A stretch of DNA of 64,000 nt from assembly GCF_026151205.1 (NCBI RefSeq), contig NC_087081.1, positions 12,403,113 through 12,467,112 on the forward strand. Reading direction: 5' to 3'. Below, piece by piece: positions 57,322 through 64,000 of this stretch. The translations under genes and the position numbers were made by a program. The notes beneath the pieces were generated by a model. That model was not told where the DNA came from, did not search any database, and worked only from the letters and a program-made list of their open reading frames with translations. The first letter of the stretch is position 1. Every line of letters begins with the position of its first letter. The DNA is from Bolinopsis microptera (taxonomy: Eukaryota; Ctenophora; Tentaculata; Lobata; Bolinopsidae).

Positions 57322-58139
57322 ATACCTTATCGGATCTTATTTGACCGGACTTTAAATGAACGTACATAATTATGAACGGACATAAAAATGAACGCTCGAA
57401 GGCATTAAAAATCATTAAAAATCCGAATTCATTAATCTTTATTGGCGTTTTTAAAATTTTAGCAGATAATTTGTAAATTAATTTTTCATACAATGAGCAA
57501 GGAAGGCAGTCGTTAAGCAATAAAAAAGTCAAAATATCTGTAGATCAGTGTCTAATGTATATGATTATGAAAGTAGTGTAAAAACAACAGATACGAAATA
57601 TGTTACGACCAGATTTGATGATCATATCACAGGTCATCTTCCTCAAATGGGTTATCGTGCATTAAATATCCCATGCTTAAAGTTAAAGCATCATATCACT
57701 ATCAGTAATACCTACTTTTCGAAAACAATATTTATCTGACAACCTTGGTCCTGCATTTCAGTTTAAACTTTTACAAGATGTGGAGGTAAATAATAACTCC
57801 GAAGAAGTGAACGAGGAAGCCAAAGATCAAGAAAGTGATCATGCCATAATGTGATACTTAGAATATTTAAATTGTATAATAGCTCGTTTTTTATTGATCC
57901 AATGATATACAGTCCTAATCCGATGATAGAAATTACATGAATTGAGTGAAATTAAAAAGTTGTCATATCCTAAACATGAGTTGAGAGTTCGCAGTGAAAT
58001 AATTTTGAAAAAAAATCTCAACGGAGTTTAACTTGGACGGACCTTAAACGGACGGACTTTATTTCAACGGACATTAAAATGAACGCTAGGACCTCCTGCG
58101 TTCAATAAATGTCCGTTCAAATAAGGTCCAATAAGGTAT
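57322..58139. mobile_element. 818-bp DNA element with TIRs and GTCCG subterminal repeats
   Basis: Left end ATACCTTATCGGATCTTATT then TGACCGGAC. Right end, inverted: ATACCTTATTGGACCTTATT then TGAACGGAC. Both ends carry several GAACG/CGGACAT words. Open pieces inside (57548-57739 and about 57775-57845, acidic EEVNEEAKDQESD) are not recognisable as a transposase. No clear target duplication. Partial relatives at 55420-55712 and 445-560. Confidence 0.75.
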
Positions 58140-58429
58140 TGCTTTTGTATATACAGGGTAGCCCATAAGTACCTGTCCAGTGCCCACACGCAACCCTTTA
58201 ATAACCCACGTAATTCCTGTCAGAATTGCACACAAAGTTTTGGTTTGCTGCAAGCTGCAATTTAACCGAGTTATGACCCTTTTAAGATCTTGCAGATACG
58301 TGATCTCTGCACTTAATCAGTGATTTCGTCACTTCAATTATCAAACCAAATACCTATATCTAGAAACTTTGGAGTTCCTAGCTGAAAGTGCTCACAATAG
58401 TGAAAAAAAGGGAGTGGCGTGCCAAACTC
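58140..58429. other. Spacer with a mariner-like repeat end
   Basis: Begins TATACAGGGTAGCCCATAAG, a form seen at the ends of many mariner-type repeats. No second end or gene was found. Confidence 0.35.
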
Positions 58430-59110
58430 ACTTCCATTGTAGTACTTCTGCGGGCAGACAAGGGACTTCCGAGCAAGGTCAAAGCCTGGGAGATATATAT
58501 CTCCATGCGGAGATGGGCCTAGGTTGAGTTCCTAGTGTATGATTTAGCGAAAGTTTCTGGTGAAGAATCCAAGGAGGTTACCCAAAAGAGTTTTCCCTAT
58601 CCAGTCTTGTCGACTGTTCCACAAATTTAAAGATATGGTTGAGTTTACTGGGCGGCGCTCAGCCTGTCATTCCGCCGAATCTTTATTATGACATAATAGC
58701 CTGGGGTCCCCAGGTAAGGTTGAGTTTACTGTTGTTAAGATCCTCCGTAGGGTTTACCAATTATCCTCATTCTGAGTGTCATATGATCTGATCTCTGATG
58801 CTTTTACAGAGGAGGTGCTGGGATGTTTCTGCTTCTCCTGAAAAGTGTTCACAATCTTGCGTCTCGAGGTTGACGTTGTTTGCCACGTTCTGAAAGTATA
58901 CTAGTGGGCTGTGACATATCCTGACAGCGACCATGTTAGCCATCTGATGTGAGTTCCAGAAAAATTAAAGTTCCTGTATTTATATTTGTGGAGGTACCTC
59001 TCAAGTGTGATTTTCCTTTGTCATGCTGAGTGTGGCCTAATTGGGAGAAAGGGTTCTGGTCCTATGGGGATGTTGTTTGGTTGATCGTCCCTTGCGAATT
59101 TTCCGCTAAC
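58430..59110 (-). mobile_element. LINE 3'-end fragment, third copy of the (GA)-tailed family
   Basis: Minus strand. 59110-58980 matches the RNase H end region; 58945-58740 carries the Cys/His tail (GACGCAAGATTGTGAACACT and GAAACATCTCAGCACCTCCT); then 3' UTR to 58430. The tail region is interrupted at about 58640-58722 by the dispersed repeat TACTGGGCGGCGCTCAGCCT..GGTCCCCAGGTAA, with GGTTGAGTTTACTG found on both sides of it. The GA tail and the last 3' UTR part are missing. Confidence 0.75.
58648..58720. repeat. Dispersed short repeat (copy 3 of 3), inserted in the LINE
   Basis: Match to 28203-28276. Flanking GGTTGAGTTTACTG (about 58638-58651 and 58726-58741) looks like a ~14-bp target duplication, which would make this repeat mobile. 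Confidence 0.6.
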
Positions 59111-59715
59111 AGACAAATCCGTCTGAAAAAATCGATCTGCTGACACACGAAGCTTTCAGAGGATTTTTGACGTTTTTGAGTCCTAATAGGTGCCCTCTAT
59201 GGCTGACCAACTTTTCCAAACTTTTCCACGTGTCTTAAGGCCACTTTTTGCCACTTTACCACTTTTTACCACCTTTCTTGTTTGTCGAATATCTTTAGTT
59301 GTGAACATCTTAAAAGGTTGTGGATCAATTGAGTGTGTTCATATTACCATGAAGAAAAACTTTTGTTCTAACAATTTTTACGTCAGAGAATCATTTAATT
59401 GGATAATTATCAATTAGCTAATTAGCAAAATTCTAAAAATTTTTTATTGGCTCAAAATGATCGGAATAGCTTAAAACACGGAGAAAAGTAGTTTTTAGAA
59501 AAACTTTGAAAATTTTTCACTTACATTTTTTTTCGAGACTTCGAAAAATTTCGAAAATTCAAAATATTTTTTTCCGCCAAAAGTGATCAAATCGCATGAA
59601 ACGCGGGGAAAAATGCTTTTTTTAAAAAACTTAGTGAATTTTTCGTTTCAAGAATACTTAAATCACCAATATTTGTAGTTGGAGTTCAGCAAATCGCGTA
59701 GGGCCTGTCGTGATA

Positions 59716-59919
59716 TCATGGATCGCTTAGGTTCCACCAGGATCTGGTAGTCCTCATAATTCTGCGGCCTCTATGTGTCGTCATCTCGCACAACTCTTTA
59801 AGAATCTTGTGGATTTGGCATGTGAAAATTTGCAGCCTTCCAGACATTGATTGGGTTAACGAGGTGTCGTACGTCACCTCAAGATCGGGTGACAGGGGGC
59901 TGACCAGGCCAGAACCCAA
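59716..59919 (-). other. 67-aa open frame in the left TIR
   Basis: It encodes a peptide starting MGSGLVSPLSPDLEVTY and ending TRSWWNLSDP, identical to the frame in the opposite TIR at 61840-62043 (+). Both read outward, towards the termini. No family was recognised; identity follows from TIR identity, so it is not evidence of selection. Confidence 0.25.
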
Positions 59920-61839
59920 TTGATTGGGCCTGAGGTCACGTGATTATGAGCCTGAGGTCACGTGACTATGATGTCACCAGACCTTCCTCTCCGTTTCCCG
60001 CTCATTGGACCAGGTGAGCTTGCATGCATGTGAATGTGGGTGTAAGTATAGCTGTACTGTAGTTTATACCTAATTAAACCCCTATAGAAACCGACAATTT
60101 ATTTTCTGGCAGAAAGCTAGAAATTTACCAAAATATCGTCATTGTTTTAAATTTATTTTGATGACCATTCCTGACCTAAAATCGCACGAGAAATCGATTA
60201 AACTTGGTTTCAGAACTCAACAATGCTTCCTTATGCCTCAAAATCCATGTTTTATCGATACAATCAACATATCGATCCTGTAGTTCAACTAAATACTTAA
60301 AGGGTTCAAGTATAGTTACGCGGTAGACAAACTAAAACAAAATTGTAGGTTTATAACCTACCAGGACGTGTGCCGAGTTAAGCTCGAGTCGAAGGTAATA
60401 TTTGGAACAAATATTTTACGAGTATCACCCGTTAAATAAACTTATATGTATAAAAACCTTGTGTTATGTGGCAGTTGTATTGCAATTTGTGCAATTTCAG
60501 TTGGGCAGCTTTTTTAAAGTGTCTGTTATTTCAATTTTCGTAAACCTACTACCTGGGAATGTAATGAAATAAAAAGGTGACCATCTTTGGTTATTACTAG
60601 CACTTTGCAAATCCAGCAGATCTACTTTCGTAAAATATTTTGTTAACGATTTCTAATATAATTCAAGTTGCGCTGGTGAGGCTAAATGCTAAAAGTGAGT
60701 CGGCGATTGGTACAGTATAAATGGAAAAGACAATTACTTTTTATATTAATATAATGTTTTATTTTATAAGGTTATTTATGAATTTATTCGAGAAATAATC
60801 TGGAAGTATTATCGGCATCTTTTCACACATATATATTATATGACTACGAGCACATACACAGTTGCCAATAAGCTGTACACAGCAGGGTTTTAGCGTAATA
60901 ATCGATCTTTTAGAATGTTCTAGTATGAGTGTAGAATAGCCATAAGAGCTGAGTGTAAGATTAGGTAGGATTAGTGTATAGCTTTTGGATGGTTTTGCGG
61001 AGTAAGACACGCGTTAGTAGGGTGCATTAGTTAACAATGTGTGGCCAATTGCAACAGCTTATTCTACTGATAGAATATATCGACCAATGGCAGCAGTTTT
61101 AATTAAGATTACCTAATAATATAAGAATGCCTCTCAAAACAGCATTTGTTAACAACAACCAAGCTGTTGAGAGGCAAGTGGCGCTTATGTCAACCTGTGG
61201 TAAGAAAGTGGTAGGGGAGGATAGGAAATCTGGGCAACAAATTGCTGTCGCAGAGCACAGACAGCAAACGAAAAAGCAGAAGAAGTGAAGGTACAATAAA
61301 TCAGATATATTGTATTTCCTAAGTGGCTCACAAGTAGGAGCTCATCCATTATTTCTTGTATTGTCACAAAAAACGTCTTAACTCGGCACACGTCCTGGTA
61401 GGTTATAAACCTACAATTTTGTTTTAGTTTGTCTACCGCGTAACTATACTTGAACCCTTTAAGTATTAAGTTGAACTACAGGATCGATATGTTGATTGTA
61501 TCGATAAAACATGGATTTTGAGGCATAAGGAAGCATTGTTGAGTTCTGAAACCAAGTTTAATCGATTTCTCGTGCGATTTTAGGTCAGGAATGGTCATCA
61601 AAATAAATTTAAAACAATGACGATATTTTGGTAAATTTCTAGCTTTCTGCCAGAAAATAAATTGTCGGTTTCTATAGGGGTTTAATTAGGTATAAACTAC
61701 AGTACAGCTATACTTACACCCACATTCACATGCATGCAAGCTCACCTGGTCCAATGAGCGGGAAACGGAGAGGAAGGTCTGGTGACGTCATAGTCACGTG
61801 ACCTCAGGCTCATAATCACGTGACCTCAGGCCCAATCAA

Positions 61840-62043
61840 TTGGGTTCTGGCCTGGTCAGCCCCCTGTCACCCGATCTTGAGGTGACGTACGACACCTCGT
61901 TAACCCAATCAATGTCTGGAAGGCTGCAAATTTTCACATGCCAAATCCACAAGATTCTTAAAGAGTTGTGCGAGATGACGACACATAGAGGCCGCAGAAT
62001 TATGAGGACTACCAGATCCTGGTGGAACCTAAGCGATCCATGA
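61840..62043 (+). other. 67-aa open frame in the right TIR
   Basis: Mirror copy of the frame at 59716-59919, same predicted peptide. See there. Confidence 0.25.
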
Positions 62044-64000
62044 TATCACGACAGGCCCTACAAATCGCGGCAGATTTTAGTAATCAGGAATTACTAAGTG
62101 GAAAGGTCTGAAACTGAAAAACGTTAACCATACGATATAATTATAAGAGTTTCATAACTAATTACAATACAGCCTTATCGATTTTTAAAGAAACTGCACC
62201 AATGGTACAGTCAAGATCGAAAGACCAAACGATAGCCTGCTGTACTGTCATTTTATTGATTTCAATGATGAATCAGTGTGGTTAAGATAATCACATTTGT
62301 AATAAATAAAACCTCTCTGTACCGTCAATTGTGCTAATCTAAACCGGCCTACCTGGATTACCAGACCTCTTCTTTTCCTCAACAATCAAACCAAGTTGTT
62401 CATATCGCATTTGGTGGGCGATGTAATTACATATCGAGCTGTATTCAATTACAATACGACACAATACGTGTATATTATTATATGGCTCTTAATGAGGTTT
62501 ATGAAACGCTTAATACCGTGAGACACCCGGTATAGAGACGTTTTACAGTTAATCACGAAAAAGTATACTGGCCTCATGGCTCATTTACAGTTCGAAGAAG
62601 GCAAGAACAGACCAGGGAAACTAAGGAACAGCCAGGTGCAGGAAGCAAGTGTAAATACTCCTTCCGACATATTCTACTGTGACTTGTTTTGTATTGTACT
62701 GTATACCGCTTCATTTGCTATGCGGGATAAAATCACCCCCATATGTCAGGGTCGGCTAAAAGTAAAATCAACAAGGGTAACATACGGGCAAGGATAAGAT
62801 TTAGATACGAGCGTCGGGCAAGGGGTGGTACTGGTAAAGAACCGGTAATAATTCATTCAGTGAAATGTTCCACGAGAGTCAGGATATTTTGGAAATTGCT
62901 AATAGAGACAGATCCTGATCAGGAAGGATTGTTAATGTTATTGAGGATGTTGATTTGAAATCCGGACGTTGTGAAGTAAAAATACAGGTTCTTTCCGCAC
63001 GATATTCGGGGCCCATGATGATCAGCTCGGGATTAATGTGGGACAGATCGAAGAGCATTGAAAAGAGCGAGTTGACATTTTAAGCTTTCTGGTCTTTTCT
63101 TGCCTTCTTTGAGCTGTCAAAGAGTCATGAGGCCAAGTAGACGTTTTCGTGATAAACTGTAAAACCTCTCCATACCGGGCCTCTCACGGGAGAAACGAGA
63201 AGTGTACGGTATAGAATGTTTCATATACCTCATTAACTTTAAGGGCCATAATATAATATACACGTATTGCATTGTGTCGTATTGTGATTGAATACAACTC
63301 GATATGTACTTACATCGCCCACCAAATGCGATATGAACAACTTGGTTTGATTGTCGAGGAAAAAAAGAGGTCTGGTAATCCAGGTAGGCCGGTTTAGATT
63401 AGCACAATTGACGGTACAAATGTGATTATCTTAACCACACTGATTCATCATTGAAATCAATAAAATGATAGTACAGCAGGCTATCGTTTCGTCTTTCGAT
63501 CTTGACTGTACCATTGGTGCAGTTTCTGTGAAAATCGATAAGGCTGTATTGTAATTAGTTATGAAACTCTTATATCGTATGGTTAACGTTTTTCAGTTTC
63601 AGACATTTCCACTTAGTAATTCCTGATTACTAAAATCTGCCGCGATTTACTGAACTCCAACTACAAATATTGGTGATTTAAGTATTCTTGAAACGAAAAA
63701 TTCACTAAGTTTTTTTTGAAAAGCATTTTTCTCCGCGTTACATGCAATTTGATCACTTTTGGCGGAAAAAAAAATATTTTGAATTTTCGAAATGTTTCGA
63801 AGTCTCGAAAAAAAATGTAAGTGAAAAATTTTCAAAGTTTTTCTAAAAACTACTTTTCTCCGTGTTTTAAGCTATTCCGATCATTTTGAGCCAATAAAAA
63901 ATTTTTAGAATTTTGCTAATTAGCTAATTAATAATTATCCAATTAACTGATTCTCTGACGTAAAAATTGTTAGGACAAAAGTTTTTCTTCATGGTAATAT

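Larger units (their letters stand above)
59699..62060. mobile_element. Inner 2362-bp element, 684-bp TIRs, 9-bp target duplication (MULE-like)
   Basis: Both termini read TAGGGCCTGTCGTGATATCA inward. TIRs 59699-60382 and 61378-62060 are near-identical. CAAATCGCG is duplicated at 59690-59698 and 62061-62069; removing the element and one copy restores the outer TIR as seen at 63635-63660. Known: very long TIRs with 9-bp duplications are typical of Mutator-like elements. The loop 60383-61377 has no transposase (two unremarkable short frames), so it is non-autonomous. TIRs carry two AGGTCACGTGA boxes. The low divergence between TIRs implies a recent insertion. Confidence 0.88.
59338..64000. mobile_element. 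Outer long-TIR element, right end beyond the window
   Basis: Left TIR = 59338-59689 joined to 62070-62625. Right TIR (inverse) = 63085-64000 and still matching at the window edge. Matching points include ATATTACCATGAAGAAAAAC (59346) with the last bases of the window, CCAACTACAAATATTGGTGA (63656), and CCAAGTTGTTCATATCGCAT (62392). The core 62626-63084 contains readable but interrupted coding-like DNA (for example VIEDVDLKSGRCEVKIQVLS near 62935-62995), not assigned. The left arm is split by the element at 59699-62060. Confidence 0.85.

Overview
The window is metazoan-type nuclear DNA. It has TATA-box promoters, small GT..AG introns, several degenerate non-LTR retrotransposon (LINE) lineages, a Penelope-like remnant, a THAP/Kolobok-type transposase fragment, foldback and long-TIR DNA elements, satellites and microsatellites. 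It is AT-rich and gene-poor. No operon, CRISPR array, tRNA or rRNA gene was seen. The transposon mix resembles that of a basal marine invertebrate such as a sponge or cnidarian, but no single gene fixes the taxon and I leave it open.

The only clearly intact host-like genes are four paralogues of one small secreted-protein family: copy 1 at 21273-21955 (-), copy 2 at 36101-36816 (+), copy 3 at 42794-43570 (+) and copy 4 at 56337-57081 (-). Each has a 64-nt first coding exon for a nearly invariant signal peptide, a phase-1 intron of 117-169 bp, and a second exon coding a His(-Pro)-rich block, a long Ala/Lys/Arg repeat core, a second His-rich block and a terminal Gly-Gln. All four frames are open (187, 198, 219 and 191 aa) although the cores differ greatly. 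They share a TATA box, and three share an ETS-like CCGGAAG site. I do not recognise the family as a described one. A cationic, His-rich secreted protein fits biomineral/matrix scaffolding, antimicrobial or metal-binding roles; none is proven.

Layout. 1-6.6 kb: transposon debris, a 551-bp tandem duplication, a minisatellite and a MITE. 6.6-14.0 kb: a satellite of about 32 units of ~231 bp with higher-order structure. 14.0-18.2 kb: a GC-rich hairpin cluster, then retroelement and transposase fragments. 18.2-22.3 and 35.7-40.5 kb: arms of a large imperfect inverted repeat; each arm carries one family gene, a LINE RT/RNase H piece and an endonuclease piece. 22.3-35.7 kb (between the arms): foldback structures, a LINE fragment, and a foldback element built of ~178-bp tandem units that is interrupted by a retro-insertion with a 13-bp target duplication. 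40.5-45.5 kb: LINE pieces around gene copy 3, including an insertion with a 13-bp target duplication and a (GA)n tail. 45.5-48.6 kb: no recognisable gene. 48.6-51.9 kb: a palindrome interrupted by a LINE. 52.1-55.3 kb: a four-copy ~720-bp array with an internal 11-bp minisatellite. 55.4-58.1 kb: gene copy 4 between related DNA-transposon ends. 59.3-64.0 kb: a long-TIR element with a 9-bp target duplication nested inside the arm of another long-TIR element that runs off the window.

The four genes are thus embedded in mobile and palindromic DNA, which probably explains both their multiplication and their opposite orientations.
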